From positions 928,501-992,500 of the forward strand of contig NZ_CP012099.1 in NCBI RefSeq assembly GCF_001182785.1: DNA of 64,000 bases, given 5' to 3'. Position 1 is the first letter of the stretch, and each line of letters opens with the position of its first letter. Shown here in pieces: positions 17,374-25,491 of the stretch. The translations under genes were made by a program, and so were the position numbers. The notes under the pieces were generated by a model. It made no database searches, had not been told where the DNA came from, and saw nothing but the letters and a program-made list of their open reading frames with translations. Origin of the DNA: Bacillus thuringiensis. GTDB taxonomy: Bacteria; Bacillota; Bacilli; Bacillales; Bacillaceae_G.

Positions 17374-17811
17374 AGAATAGACCAGGAATGCATTTGAAAA
17401 TTATTAAAGTATTTCTATGTGTATAAAGAGTTACTCAATATAGAAATACAGCCAAAATTTATCAAAGGTTCTAATTCACCTTTTCAATCTCCTACAGCAA
17501 AGCGGGCGGAAATCTCATCGATATGAGAAGAAAACAGTCTTTGATATATTAGGTGTCGTTTACAAGTGTACCATGTCTGATAATCAAGCGGCTTAATTCA
17601 AAAAATGAAACCTGTTAAGTTTTATTTCGTACGCGAATCTTTAAATTCTCTACACGTAGCCTTTAGAAAAAATAAAAAGCTTTTACTGTAATTGACGTTG
17701 TATGAGCTTAGCTTGCTCCTAAAATGAACTTCATTGCTATAAAAGACTCTAATTTTTCGTTTTGGGGCAAATATTATATAAAATAATAGCTATCTCTAAA
17801 TCACTAGCTTC
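17374..17811. other. 438-bp gap with possible decayed coding sequence
   Basis: No supported gene. A 34-codon open stretch from a GTG near 17420 ([17 protein letters not shown]) ends at TGA and has no ribosome site; I cannot identify it. Confidence 0.3.
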
Positions 17812-17852
17812 AAAAAAGCCTTCACGCAATGATGATTGCATGAAGGCTTTTG
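17812..17852 (-). terminator. Terminator of the secreted hydrolase gene
   Basis: AAAAGCCTTCA(C/T)GCAAT and its complement form a long stem ending next to the hydrolase stop codon. Confidence 0.75.
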
Positions 17853-17860
17853 ATGTTATC

Positions 17861-19243
17861 TTATTTTTTTGTCTCGTTAACCCATGTAATAATGTCCTGG
17901 ATGACGTACTCGGGAACATTAGCAGGGATTTCGTATTCACTAGGAAGACTTAATTCTCCGTCACCCTCCGTGAAGAAATGATTCAATTTCGGGTATTTTT
18001 TGAACTGAACATTCCCCCGGTTTGAAAGTCCTTTCTGCCATTTTGTATATTCATCTTTTACTGTTACTTGATAATCGCGTGTTCCTTGCAAGATGAGTAA
18101 AGGCTCTTTTCGTGATTTTGCTTCTTCAACTGGACGCCACCTAGAAACATCATACATAAAATGAGGTGACCCAAAATTGTAGCCAGCTGGAGGATGATCA
18201 GGATTGAAAGTAGGACCCTGAATAAAAGCGACTTGTCTTTTTAGTTCATCGATTTCTTCCTTTGGTTTCCCAAGGTATTGATACTGATCAATGGCAATGT
18301 CAGTCAAAGGGCGTGCAGGTGGTGCGAGTAAGATACTTCCTCGGACAAGTGAGGAAGGCGCTTTGCTCAGTATACGTGGCATTGTACCGGCTCCTTGACT
18401 ATGTCCAAGAATGAAAATATTACTTGGATCAATGCCTTCCTGCTGCGCTACGGATTTTGCTGCATATATGGCATCATCTGTAGTATCACGGTCTAATGTA
18501 ACAGGTTCTGCACTCATCTTTAATGCATGTTCTAAGGTACGTTTTTCATAGCGCAACACTGCAATTCCGTTGGATGAAAGGCCCACCGCAATGTCTCGTA
18601 AGATTTTTGTTCCCAAATAGGTAGCATCGCGATCATGGATGCCAGCACCATGCACAAGAACAACGACGGGTACCTTTTCACCACGCTTATGTTTCGGAAC
18701 TGTTAATGTCGCTGGTAACGGATAGGTAGAATTTCCAATGACGATTTCACGTTCTTGATAGGAGTCAGGTTGATCATAGCTAGGATGGGGGATGGTAAAA
18801 GATTCCTCGGGTGGCCTTTCTCCAATTTCATCTACTTTCCCGCCAGGTGTGAATTTAAGGAGTAGCGGTATGGTAGTTCCTTCGGTAGCTGCTGGAATTT
18901 CCACCGTCTGATGGACCAAGTTTCGTTCTTTTATCACGGGGGTTCCCATGCTTTTTATCCCGCTCCAGCCACTTTGTGTCCACCAGTTTTGTAATGTGTT
19001 TGCTGTAAACTTAGATTGAAAAGCAGCAGACGTCAACTGTAGTGCCTCGGCATACTTACCTTGCTGGAGATATTCAAAAAATAATGATGTACGCTCCGTT
19101 AAAGAGACTAGTTTCTTTTCAGCAGATTGTTCCTCACGTGTATCTGCGTGAATAGTTGTTGTAAGCGGGAAAGATGAAACGCCTAAAGAAAAGAGTAGGG
19201 TAAAGGTAAGTACTGATCTTTGTATTTTCTTTTTTTTATTCAT
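17861..19243 (-). CDS. Secreted alpha/beta hydrolase with N-terminal DUF3887-like domain
   Basis: 460 residues. A signal peptide (KKKKIQRS then VLTFTLLFSLGVSSF, cleavage after IHADT or nearby) is followed by a ~100-residue domain (40-140) resembling DUF3887 (FFEYLQQGKYAEALQL). The hydrolase domain starts near 165: oxyanion HGAG at 198-201, nucleophile elbow GHSQGAG with Ser282, catalytic His in KLNHFFTEGD near 425. Expected to act outside the cell on an ester; substrate unknown. Monocistronic with its own terminator. Confidence 0.88.
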   Translation of the reverse strand: MNKKKKIQRSVLTFTLLFSLGVSSFPLTTTIHADTREEQSAEKKLVSLTERTSLFFEYLQQGKYAEALQLTSAAFQSKFTANTLQNWWTQSGWSGIKSMGTPVIKERNLVHQTVEIPAATEGTTIPLLLKFTPGGKVDEIGERPPEESFTIPHPSYDQPDSYQEREIVIGNSTYPLPATLTVPKHKRGEKVPVVVLVHGAGIHDRDATYLGTKILRDIAVGLSSNGIAVLRYEKRTLEHALKMSAEPVTLDRDTTDDAIYAAKSVAQQEGIDPSNIFILGHSQGAGTMPRILSKAPSSLVRGSILLAPPARPLTDIAIDQYQYLGKPKEEIDELKRQVAFIQGPTFNPDHPPAGYNFGSPHFMYDVSRWRPVEEAKSRKEPLLILQGTRDYQVTVKDEYTKWQKGLSNRGNVQFKKYPKLNHFFTEGDGELSLPSEYEIPANVPEYVIQDIITWVNETKK

Positions 19244-19639
19244 GTTTTAACCTCCAATATGTGATGGTAAAAAACAGGTATGGTAATTAGAATTCTGGTA
19301 CAAAAACCTCGAAATATTTACAATTAATCTCCAAAACTTGGACACATTCATATTATTACTCTAAACAAACGTAGATTTCTCCTTCTTCCACATACATATA
19401 AACTTCAGAAATAACCTTTCTTCCTTCGCTTTATATTTTGATTATAGGAAACAAAGCTCTCGTTTTTCTTACTTGATAATTACAAATTCCTTAAGTAGGG
19501 GATATTTTAAAAATGGATATGTGGCGGTACTCCTATGTTAAGAGATAGCTTAAGGACCGAGGATTATATTGTTTTTATGAAGAGTTGATGTTATGTTTGT
19601 TTTGTAACATATGGTGTTTTATGCATGTAGGAGGATTTA
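19244..19639. other. 396-bp gap, no gene
   Basis: AT-rich promoter-type sequence between divergent genes; no repeat family or ORF recognised. Confidence 0.4.
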
Positions 19640-19792
19640 TTGAAGAAATTATTAATATTGTTTTTATTAGCTACATTTTGTCTACAGATTACAGGATGTT
19701 CTAATAAGATGGGTACACTAAGGGAGAAGTCTAAAACTTCAACACCTGTGAAGTCTAAACGCATCAATAAAGGGTGGTACAAACATATGTAA
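19640..19792 (+). CDS. 50-residue putative lipoprotein
   Basis: TTG start with AGGAGG seven bases upstream. It encodes LKKLLILFLLATFCLQITGC, a short type II signal with lipobox ITGC (Cys20), then a ~30-residue basic tail. The terminator overlaps the last codons. Tiny lipoproteins of this form are common in Bacillus and mostly uncharacterised. Confidence 0.6.
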   Translation: MKKLLILFLLATFCLQITGCSNKMGTLREKSKTSTPVKSKRINKGWYKHM

Positions 19793-19811
19793 TAGTTTGT
19801 ATCACCCTTTG
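19773..19811 (+). terminator. Terminator overlapping the lipoprotein 3' end
   Basis: AAAGGGTGGTACAAAC pairs with GTTTGTATCACCCTTT (one mismatch). The left arm lies inside the coding sequence. Confidence 0.7.
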
Positions 19812-19856
19812 TTGATGATAGAAGTCATAAGGAAAAGGTTGATAGTTAGATATTTT

Positions 19857-19978
19857 TCATAAAGAAAAGACACCCTAAGGTGCCTTTCTTCGACTTGAAC
19901 CATCTTAATTTTAATAATATATTGGACTCCCATCCAAATATTATTTTACCATGTTAAGTTGTTTTATTCATTGAGAAA
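19857..19978 (+). repeat. Family-B repeat (AAGACACC..GGTGCCTT), full copy
   Basis: Starts with an AAGACACCCTAAGGTGCCTT hairpin, continues through ACTTGAACCATCTTAAT and a second weak dyad (TTGGACTCC), and ends TACCATGTTAAGTTGTTT. The same string recurs, reversed, at 45493 and, diverged, at 38785. Confidence 0.7.
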
Positions 19979-20044
19979 TATGCTTTAAAACTATATTTTT
20001 AAAAATTATATAGATTTGAACAATATGTATACGAGCTACATATC

Positions 20045-20072
20045 AAAAAAAAGACACTCTCAAGAGTGCCTC
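20045..20072 (-). terminator. Terminator of YjcZ paralogue 2
   Basis: Read on the minus strand: AGGCACTCTTGAGAGTGTC followed by a run of Ts. Confidence 0.75.
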
Positions 20073-20075
20073 TCC

Positions 20076-20201
20076 TTAGCAGCCGAATCCGCCGCCCCAA
20101 CAGCTAGCGCCAACGATGATTAATAAGATGAAGAGCACAACAAGTAAGGCAAATCCGCCGCCGAAACCACAGCCTCCACCACAACTACCGCCATAGCCCA
20201 T
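20076..20201 (-). CDS. YjcZ-family tiny membrane protein, paralogue 2
   Basis: 41 residues: [17 protein letters not shown], then the conserved span [17 protein letters not shown], and a longer Gly-rich C-terminus (WGGGFGC) than the other three copies. Ribosome site GGAGGAG. Same family and same upstream box as the genes at 11631, 25492 and 49529. Its promoter box overlaps the upstream region of the divergent LKEK-repeat gene. Confidence 0.84.
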   Translation of the reverse strand: MGYGGSCGGGCGFGGGFALLVVLFILLIIVGASCWGGGFGC

Positions 20202-20236
20202 ATTAACTCCTCCTTCCATAAAGACCATTTAATAAT

Positions 20237-20286
20237 GGATTTAATTTAATTTATGTTTTTAAGGATGAATGGAGCAGGTCCTTAAA
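20237..20286 (-). promoter_or_regulatory. YjcZ paralogue 2 upstream box with sigma-K-like -10
   Basis: On the minus strand, AAGGACCTGCTCC is followed by CATAAATTA (20245-20237), a full match to CATANNNTA, with 16 bases between GCTC and CATA. Confidence 0.55.
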
Positions 20287-20334
20287 AAAATAAAAGAACT
20301 TTGGAAGTTTAAAAGAGTTGACGACCTTATTTTT

Positions 20335-20365
20335 GTCACCGGTATTCCGCCTTCTACATATTGTA
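20335..20365 (+). promoter_or_regulatory. Probable sigma-K promoter of the LKEK-repeat gene
   Basis: GTCACC, then 16 bases, then CATATTGTA: both the -35 AC and the -10 CATANNNTA of sigma-K promoters are present at standard spacing, with the predicted start about 30 bases before the coding sequence. Confidence 0.6.
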
Positions 20366-20400
20366 TTTTATTCTGTGTATTTGGGGGAAGGAGGATCTTT

Positions 20401-20658
20401 ATGGCTAATTCTGAGATGATTTTACGTTTACTTACGGATTTAAAGATTGAACAACAATTGTTGAAAGAACAGTTAGAGAAAATGCAAACAGCTGTGACTA
20501 TTCTTGAAGAAAAATCAGTGACGCTTAAAGAAAAACCAGCGACTCTTAAAGAAAAAACAACGACTCCTGAAGAAAAACCATCTGTTACAAAGCAAAGAGC
20601 TTTTTCTGGACGCCCAACATCTTTTCGTGATTGGAGAGCATCTAGTCAAAAAAATTAG
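20401..20658 (+). CDS. 85-residue protein with LKEK/EEK tandem repeats, probable sporulation gene
   Basis: ATG at 20401 with GGAAGGAGG upstream; the same frame is open earlier but the better start and the promoter both favour 20401. Residues ~10-37 are a coiled-coil helix (LKIEQQLLKEQLEKMQTAV), followed by four imperfect repeats of about eight residues (VTLKEKPA, ATLKEKTT, TTPEEKPS) and a basic Ser/Arg tail (RPTSFRDWRASSQKN). The composition resembles small coat or exosporium proteins, and the sigma-K-like promoter agrees. No family recognised. Confidence 0.7.
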   Translation: MANSEMILRLLTDLKIEQQLLKEQLEKMQTAVTILEEKSVTLKEKPATLKEKTTTPEEKPSVTKQRAFSGRPTSFRDWRASSQKN

Positions 20659-20682
20659 GGAATGTTATGTGAAATGATAAAT

Positions 20683-20722
20683 AAAAAAGTACAGTCTGCT
20701 GTAGAAAAGACTGTACTTTTTT
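20683..20722 (+). terminator. Terminator of the LKEK-repeat gene
   Basis: AAAAAAGTACAGTCT and AGACTGTACTTTTTT stem-loop. Confidence 0.85.
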
Positions 20723-20761
20723 ATGTCAGTAGAGAATGTTAAGGGAGACGTATTTATTGGC

Positions 20762-21301
20762 CTATTCCACTTTTAATTGGAGTTCTTTATCTAACTTATC
20801 ATTATTAATTTTTAAAGTTAATCCTTGCGTGTTTTTCGGTACATCAAATACAATGTTTCCTTCCGAACTTTCATTAGGATTAACAATATTAAATTTGAAT
20901 GTGGAGATATTTGCAGCTTTAAGTACTGACTGATATTCATTGGAAATGTGATATTCTCTTCCAAATCCATCAATTAATTTAAAGTTGTTAATATCTAGTG
21001 TAATGGGTTCTTCTTTACGATTATAAACGGCGATGTCTAATACTTTAAAGACACCTTGTGCTTTAACTTCTCCAGTCCCTAGAACATCTAATGACTCGGC
21101 AGATCCCATTGACATGTATACATCAGAGGAATCTACATTGGTAGGAAGTTCTTTTTGCGGATCCTTGCTGCTAAGTTTGTTATTCTCTGTTTTTTTAGAA
21201 GTAGCCTGCTCGTTTTTCTCGGGCGCATCATGTGAACTGCAAGCTGATACTCCAAACAAGAATGTGCTACATAATAATGATGCTAATAACTTTTTGTTCA
21301 T
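20762..21301 (-). CDS. DUF4352-type lipoprotein
   Basis: 179 residues. Lipoprotein signal peptide with lipobox GVSAC (Cys21), then a ~40-residue charged linker, then an immunoglobulin-like (Telokin/DUF4352) beta domain (residues ~60-179) with FKVLDIAVYNRKEEPITLD and NESSEGNIVFDVPKN. Such proteins sit on the outer membrane face; most are uncharacterised. Its architecture is the same as the lipoprotein at 35326, though sequence similarity is limited. Single gene. Confidence 0.82.
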   Translation of the reverse strand: MNKKLLASLLCSTFLFGVSACSSHDAPEKNEQATSKKTENNKLSSKDPQKELPTNVDSSDVYMSMGSAESLDVLGTGEVKAQGVFKVLDIAVYNRKEEPITLDINNFKLIDGFGREYHISNEYQSVLKAANISTFKFNIVNPNESSEGNIVFDVPKNTQGLTLKINNDKLDKELQLKVE

Positions 21302-21465
21302 CGTTTGTTTCTTCCTTCCAAAATAGAAGCACTTTTAATGAGTGCTATATATATTTGTCTTTATATGTATTACATTTTATATCTTATTATATTGATTTTG
21401 GAAAGAAAAGGGAAAAGTTTGTGCGTTTCTCTGATTCGAATTATTTATCTGTCTAAAAGTTGAAA

Positions 21466-21567
21466 TTAAAATGAGCCCCATAAATGATAAACCATTCCAC
21501 TAACAAAAAACACTAATCCTAAAAATAAAACAATTAAAGCAAGCATTCCATTTTTATTATGTTCCAT
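21466..21567 (-). CDS. 33-residue single-span membrane peptide
   Basis: ATG at 21567 with an AAAGGAGC site. It encodes MEHNKNGMLALIVLFLGLVF and ends HLWGSF, one hydrophobic helix with a short polar N-terminus. Good start signals and conserved-looking composition, but no family assigned. Confidence 0.55.
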   Translation of the reverse strand: MEHNKNGMLALIVLFLGLVFFVSGMVYHLWGSF

Positions 21568-21597
21568 AAAAGTAGCTCCTTTTTCATTTACTTACAT

Positions 21598-21662
21598 ACA
21601 AAAGCCTTTAGTCGTAATTATGGCTAAAGGCTTTAATCTTCATACTTTGTAGTTTATAAAAA
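21598..21662 (+). repeat. Family-C repeat (AAAGCCTTTAGTC hairpin)
   Basis: AAAAGCCTTTAG..CTAAAGGCTTT hairpin followed by CATACTTTGTAGTTTATAAA. Near-identical copies lie at 23031 and 26047; a hairpin-only copy at 29247. Confidence 0.7.
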
Positions 21663-21719
21663 AGTTGCACTTCTGTATTAATCTGGAATATGATTGTTTA
21701 AAGAGAAGGTGATGAGTAC

Positions 21720-22304
21720 ATGCAGGAAACAAAACAATTCCCGCTTATATCTGGAAATCCCTCATTAGATTTAGTAAATACAGAGCTAGTTAGGCGTGGA
21801 CAACGTTATGATTTATTAATAACAAATGAAGATGTATTAGAATGGCTACATGTAATAAAGGTTAATCTTCCTTTTTGGAATGAAAAAACACTTATAGGAA
21901 TTCAGAAGCGAATGGATCAAGTTACATCTAGCATATTAGAGGTAAGAGAAGTATTGAGAAAACAGTTTGAGGCAATTGCTGATCAACAAGAAATTTCTAA
22001 TGATTTTATTACGTATTTAGAAAAACAAATTGAGAAGGCACCATTTACATATAAAATCATTGAACAGCAGCTAGTATCTATCCCAGTTGGAGAAATCGAG
22101 GATGTACTCGCATCGTTAATTGCATTTGACGCTTTAACGTTAATAGCAGAAAATAAGCTTATTTCCCTTAAAAGGTGTTCAAATCCTGACTGTGTTTTAT
22201 TATTTATAGATAAGAGTGGAAAACGAAAATGGTGTTCTATGAAAATATGTGGGAACCGGAAAAAGGTAGCAAAATTTCAGGATCGAAAATTTGAGGAAGT
22301 TTAG
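21720..22304 (+). CDS. CGNR zinc-finger regulator with ABATE domain
   Basis: 194 residues. The N-terminal ABATE domain begins with GNPSLDLVNTELVRRGQRYD. The C-terminal zinc finger has CSNPDC at 153-158 and the CGNR tetrad at 177-180 (KRKWCSMKICGNRKKV). The family contains putative stress-related DNA-binding regulators. Followed at once by a terminator, then by the HPP gene 116 bases later, which is likely a separate unit. Confidence 0.9.
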   Translation: MQETKQFPLISGNPSLDLVNTELVRRGQRYDLLITNEDVLEWLHVIKVNLPFWNEKTLIGIQKRMDQVTSSILEVREVLRKQFEAIADQQEISNDFITYLEKQIEKAPFTYKIIEQQLVSIPVGEIEDVLASLIAFDALTLIAENKLISLKRCSNPDCVLLFIDKSGKRKWCSMKICGNRKKVAKFQDRKFEEV

Positions 22305-22336
22305 AGAATCAACTTATAACAGTTGATTCTTTTTTT
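22305..22336 (+). terminator. Terminator of the CGNR gene
   Basis: AGAATCAACT-TATAAC-AGTTGATTCT followed by seven Ts; the stem starts one base after the stop codon. Confidence 0.85.
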
Positions 22337-22420
22337 GTATTTTAAAACTAACCCCTTAAATTAATATTTACAGGTTAGTTATGTCGAGTTATAATTGTTG
22401 GTAAATAAAGGAGGAGAACG

Positions 22421-22975
22421 ATGGATAATATAACAGCAACTAAGCAGAAAGATCCTCAACCAGTAAGTGTACGATATTTTACAAAAATGAAAGGGAAAGG
22501 AAGAAGTCCATTACAAGTAAATATAAAGGACTCTTTAACAGGACTACTAGGGGGATTTTTAACAATTCTTACCTTAACATATTTAACGAGCATAACCTCT
22601 ACAGAATTATTAATGGCTCCATTTGGGGCGAGTTGTGTATTAGCGTTTGGAGTTTGGAATGCGCCATTATCTCAACCGCGTAATATTATTGGAGGACATT
22701 TGATTTCAACTTTCATTGGTCTATCAATATATCATTTGTTTTGGAATGAATATTGGACAATTGCTTTAGCGGTGGGGATGGCAATAGCCGTTATGATGTT
22801 AACGAGAACGACGCACCCTCCGGCAGGCGCCGATCCGATTATCGTTATTTTAGGAGCAAACAGTTGGAGTTATTTAGTAACACCAGTTTTAATTGGCTCC
22901 GTTGTTATTGTAGTTATTGCTTTATTCATTAATAATATGAGTAGTAAAAGAAGCTATCCAACTTTTTGGGTGTAG
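22421..22975 (+). CDS. HPP-family integral membrane protein
   Basis: 184 residues, four to five membrane helices, with the family's eponymous motif in TRTTHPPAGADPIIV (near residue 128) and the upstream signature LMAPFGASCVLAFGVWNAPLSQPRN. HPP proteins of cyanobacteria transport nitrite; in Bacillus the substrate is not established. Ribosome site GGAGGAG. Confidence 0.88.
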   Translation: MDNITATKQKDPQPVSVRYFTKMKGKGRSPLQVNIKDSLTGLLGGFLTILTLTYLTSITSTELLMAPFGASCVLAFGVWNAPLSQPRNIIGGHLISTFIGLSIYHLFWNEYWTIALAVGMAIAVMMLTRTTHPPAGADPIIVILGANSWSYLVTPVLIGSVVIVVIALFINNMSSKRSYPTFWV

Positions 22976-23030
22976 TTTGTGAAGTGAGAAACAATTTAAG
23001 TGAGTATTCTATTTTTACTATGTTTTATAT

Positions 23031-23130
23031 AGTAAAAGCCTTAGTCGTAATTGCGGCTAATGGTTTGGGTTCTCATACTTTGTAGTTTATAAAGAAAAGG
23101 CACTTTAAAGTGCCTTCTACAGATTTGAAT
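23031..23130 (+). repeat. Family-C copy fused to a family-B hairpin
   Basis: AAAAGCCTTAGTCGTAATTGCGGCTAATGG, then TCATACTTTGTAGTTTATAAA, runs straight into GAAAAGGCACTTTAAAGTGCC and GATTTGAATTATTTAA. The junction shows that the two families share the TTTATAAA boundary. Confidence 0.6.
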
Positions 23131-23146
23131 TATTTAATTCATGTAA

Positions 23147-23413
23147 TTAATATTCGTTAGCATAAAACTCTTTTATTAATTTTATTTCATTTGTATCTGG
23201 ATTAAACTTAAATATTTTAATTTGATTCGATTCATCTTTGTATGCAAATGTATTCTCACCAACTTGGGTCATATTGCTGGTGTTTAAAATAGGATCGCTA
23301 CCGTGATCAGTAATTTCCACAGTTTTCTCCCGGTCCCAGAATGCAATGACAATAATCAAAATAATAAGACATACCCGTATAAAACGTAATTCTCTTGCAA
23401 CAGGATGTTCCAT
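23147..23413 (-). CDS. 88-residue membrane-anchored hypothetical
   Basis: ATG at 23413 with AAAGGAGA upstream; the frame is open further upstream but only through repeat DNA. A basic N-terminus (MEHPVARELRFIRV) precedes one membrane helix (CLIILIIVIAFW), then a ~60-residue outer part ending NEIKLIKEFYANEY. No family recognised. Confidence 0.65.
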   Translation of the reverse strand: MEHPVARELRFIRVCLIILIIVIAFWDREKTVEITDHGSDPILNTSNMTQVGENTFAYKDESNQIKIFKFNPDTNEIKLIKEFYANEY

Positions 23414-23479
23414 CTGTTTGTCTCCTTTACTGTTTGATAGAGTGTGTTTATAAAAGAGATAATTCCTAGGAATATAAAT

Positions 23480-23512
23480 AAAAAAGACACCGTAAAGTGT
23501 CTTTTTTATTTT
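23480..23512. terminator. AAGACACC-type hairpin
   Basis: AAAAAAGACACCGTAAAGTGTCTTTTTT; part of the family-B/terminator group, located upstream of the 88-residue gene. Confidence 0.55.
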
Positions 23513-23516
23513 AGTT

Positions 23517-23669
23517 ATGCGCATTACTTAATAAGACGCTAGTTCCTCAGTCTGGCTATGAGTAACTATGTAGGGTGATTTTATTATAACATTTTAACCA
23601 GTAATGGGTCTATATGGAATTTAATTGTTTTTATTTTTGATTATTCAGAACGATTAATTGGGTATTTGG
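23517..23669. other. Gap, no gene
   Basis: AT-rich sequence, no repeat or ORF recognised. Confidence 0.4.
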
Positions 23670-23916
23670 ATGAAGGAAGCAGTGACTTAACTTGTTTTAG
23701 AAGATTGTTTAGATGAGCTTGATATAGATGAAGATTTAGATGCTATGTCTTATACATTGGTCTTACAGCAATATAACTGGAGAAAGGGGAGGGGGCTAAT
23801 CTTGAGCTTTGGAAAGAAGCTGATGTAGAAGATTATGAAGAGAGAAAGAAAGTTTTACATACATTAAAAGCACAGCTGATAAAGTGTAGAGTTATATTTC
23901 ACTTTACACGAACATA
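23670..23916 (+). pseudogene. Decayed small gene with stop and frameshift
   Basis: One frame reads LVLEDCLDELDIDEDLDAM and then QQYNWRK after an early TAA. At ~23790, near a GGGGAGGGGG run, the sense continues in another frame as ANLELWKEADVEDYEERKK and LHTLKAQL. Acidic helical composition; I do not recognise the family. The pattern suggests a short cytoplasmic protein inactivated by at least two lesions. Confidence 0.35.
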
Positions 23917-23985
23917 ACGGTATACTATAGTTAAGTTAAGTGAACTTAACTATTAAACGAAATAAAAGCATGGAGGAATAACGCT

Positions 23986-24444
23986 ATGACTAGAACTTAT
24001 AAAGAAGTAATTAATGAAATGAACCGAGCTTATAATGAATTTTACATTTTACTATTTCAGGAGTTAAAAGATGAGTTCGGTCTTACTGGACAGCAAGAGA
24101 GCATGCTATTTCATATTAATTTAAATGAAAACACGACAGCAAATCATATTGCGACTACTTTTAATATATCAAAAAGTGCCGTTAGCCAAGTTTTATCGAA
24201 ATTGGAGAAACAGAAGATGATTTCAAAACAAGTAAACCCTAATAATAAACGGGAGTATTTTCTTACACTTGGTCCGAAAGGTAGTAAGTATATAGAGCGG
24301 TTGTCTGAGTTAGATGATGTATTAATTGAGAAATATTTTTCTAAAATCGATATAAATGCCCTAGAGCAAATGACCGAGACGTTAACGAAAATAAATAAAG
24401 TGATATTGGAAGAAAAGCAGAAGGATCTTAATTGTAATGAGTAA
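23986..24444 (+). CDS. MarR-family transcriptional regulator
   Basis: 152 residues of winged-helix MarR type: recognition region HIATTFNISKSAVSQVLSKL (about residues 53-75) and wing ISKQVNPNNKREYFLTLG. Its stop codon lies within the upstream part of the next reading frame, and pssA starts 44 bases later with its own AGGAGG, so the three following genes are probably an operon. It likely controls the downstream membrane-lipid genes; the ligand is unknown. Confidence 0.88.
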   Translation: MTRTYKEVINEMNRAYNEFYILLFQELKDEFGLTGQQESMLFHINLNENTTANHIATTFNISKSAVSQVLSKLEKQKMISKQVNPNNKREYFLTLGPKGSKYIERLSELDDVLIEKYFSKIDINALEQMTETLTKINKVILEEKQKDLNCNE

Positions 24445-24487
24445 GAACGTAGATGAAGCAATTAGTAGAAAGGAGGAGAAGCGTGTT

Positions 24488-25021
24488 ATGAGTTTCATAC
24501 CAAATATGATTACGATAGCAAATTTTATATGTGGGCTTTTAGCTATTTATGCTGTTTTCGTTCACGATATTTATTTGGGAGCAGTTTTTATTATTACGGG
24601 TATGTTGTTTGATTTTTTTGATGGCATGGTTGCTCGGAAACTTGATTCTGTTTCAGAAATTGGTGGAGAGTTGGACTCATTTGCGGATTTAGTTACTTTT
24701 GGTGTGGCACCGTCTATTCTTGCATATAGTGTCGCGTTAAAAGATTTGCAGTCTATCGGGATGATATGTGCGCTTGCTTACAGTATTTGCGGAATGCTTC
24801 GGCTTGCGAGATTTAACACGCAGCAAAGCAAACTCCCGACCTTTATCGGTATGCCGATTCCATTTGCGGCAATGTGTCTCCTCATTTTATGTTTTTTAAA
24901 GAATCCAGTTTTCGTGGCGTTTGGTACATGCGTACTCGCTTATTTAATGGTGAGCAAAATCAAATTCCCTCATTTTAAAAAAGATATAGCTGAAAGCTTG
25001 AAGCCTGGAAGATTGGATTGA
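24488..25021 (+). CDS. pssA: CDP-diacylglycerol-serine O-phosphatidyltransferase (PssA-type)
   Basis: 177 residues from the ATG at 24488 (AAAGGAGGAG upstream, and MSFIPNMITIANFICGLLA is the usual family start). The CDP-alcohol phosphotransferase motif DGMVARKLDSVSEIGGELDS followed by FAD carries the spaced catalytic Asp residues (D-G-x2-A-R-x8-G-x3-D-x3-D). About six membrane segments. It should make phosphatidylserine, the precursor of phosphatidylethanolamine. The usual psd partner is not adjacent, and a MarR regulator precedes it, so this could be a second, inducible copy. Confidence 0.85.
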   Translation: MSFIPNMITIANFICGLLAIYAVFVHDIYLGAVFIITGMLFDFFDGMVARKLDSVSEIGGELDSFADLVTFGVAPSILAYSVALKDLQSIGMICALAYSICGMLRLARFNTQQSKLPTFIGMPIPFAAMCLLILCFLKNPVFVAFGTCVLAYLMVSKIKFPHFKKDIAESLKPGRLD

Positions 25022-25060
25022 TGATACGGAATTACAACGAGAAAGATAAAGGAGAATAAC

Positions 25061-25432
25061 ATGATTCGTATGGCATTAAGATCGTTCAATATACAAATGT
25101 ATTGTTTGCTAGGCGTAATGTTATTGGGATGGTTGCTGACACCTTTTTCAGCCCAGTTTGTCGGGATAAGTATTGGCCTTTTGGTGAGTATGTACTGCGC
25201 CTGGATTTTAGGAAGGCGTATTGAAAAGTTCGGAGATAGCATTGTAAAAAAAGAAAAAGCACCGATGCTCGGAATGATAAATCGGTTTGCAGCCGCAATA
25301 CTATGTGCGATTATTATGTATGAAATTGAACACCATGAATTCATGTGGACATTCGCTGCCGGAATTATGGGCGGGTATTTCTTGGTTATTATTAATTTGG
25401 GGTATTACAGTATGAGGGATGCGGAGGAATAA
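25061..25432 (+). CDS. AtpI-like small membrane protein (ATP synthase I family)
   Basis: 123 residues with four membrane helices. The arrangement GISIGLLVSMYCAWILGRRI, then EKFGD, then MLGMINRFAAAILCAII resembles AtpI, the assembly factor encoded before F1Fo-ATPase genes. Here there is no atp operon; it follows pssA by 39 bases. The stop codon lies inside a bcr1 terminal remnant (TAAAGTTTCACTTTATT), so the last residues may have been set by that element. Function inferred from fold only. Confidence 0.65.
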   Translation: MIRMALRSFNIQMYCLLGVMLLGWLLTPFSAQFVGISIGLLVSMYCAWILGRRIEKFGDSIVKKEKAPMLGMINRFAAAILCAIIMYEIEHHEFMWTFAAGIMGGYFLVIINLGYYSMRDAEE

Positions 25433-25446
25433 AGTTTCACTTTATT
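25430..25446 (+). repeat. bcr1 terminal remnant
   Basis: TAAAGTTTCACTTTATT is the exact 3' end of bcr1 with nothing else of the element left; it supplies the stop codon of the AtpI-like gene. Confidence 0.65.
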
Positions 25447-25448
25447 AT

Positions 25449-25484
25449 AAAGAAAAGACACCCATATAAGAGTGTCTTTTCTGA
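25449..25484. terminator. Terminator between convergent genes
   Basis: AAAGAAAAGACACCC and GAGTGTCTTTTCT stem; it serves YjcZ paralogue 3 on the minus strand and the AtpI-like gene on the plus. Confidence 0.75.
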
Positions 25485-25491
25485 TAGTTTT

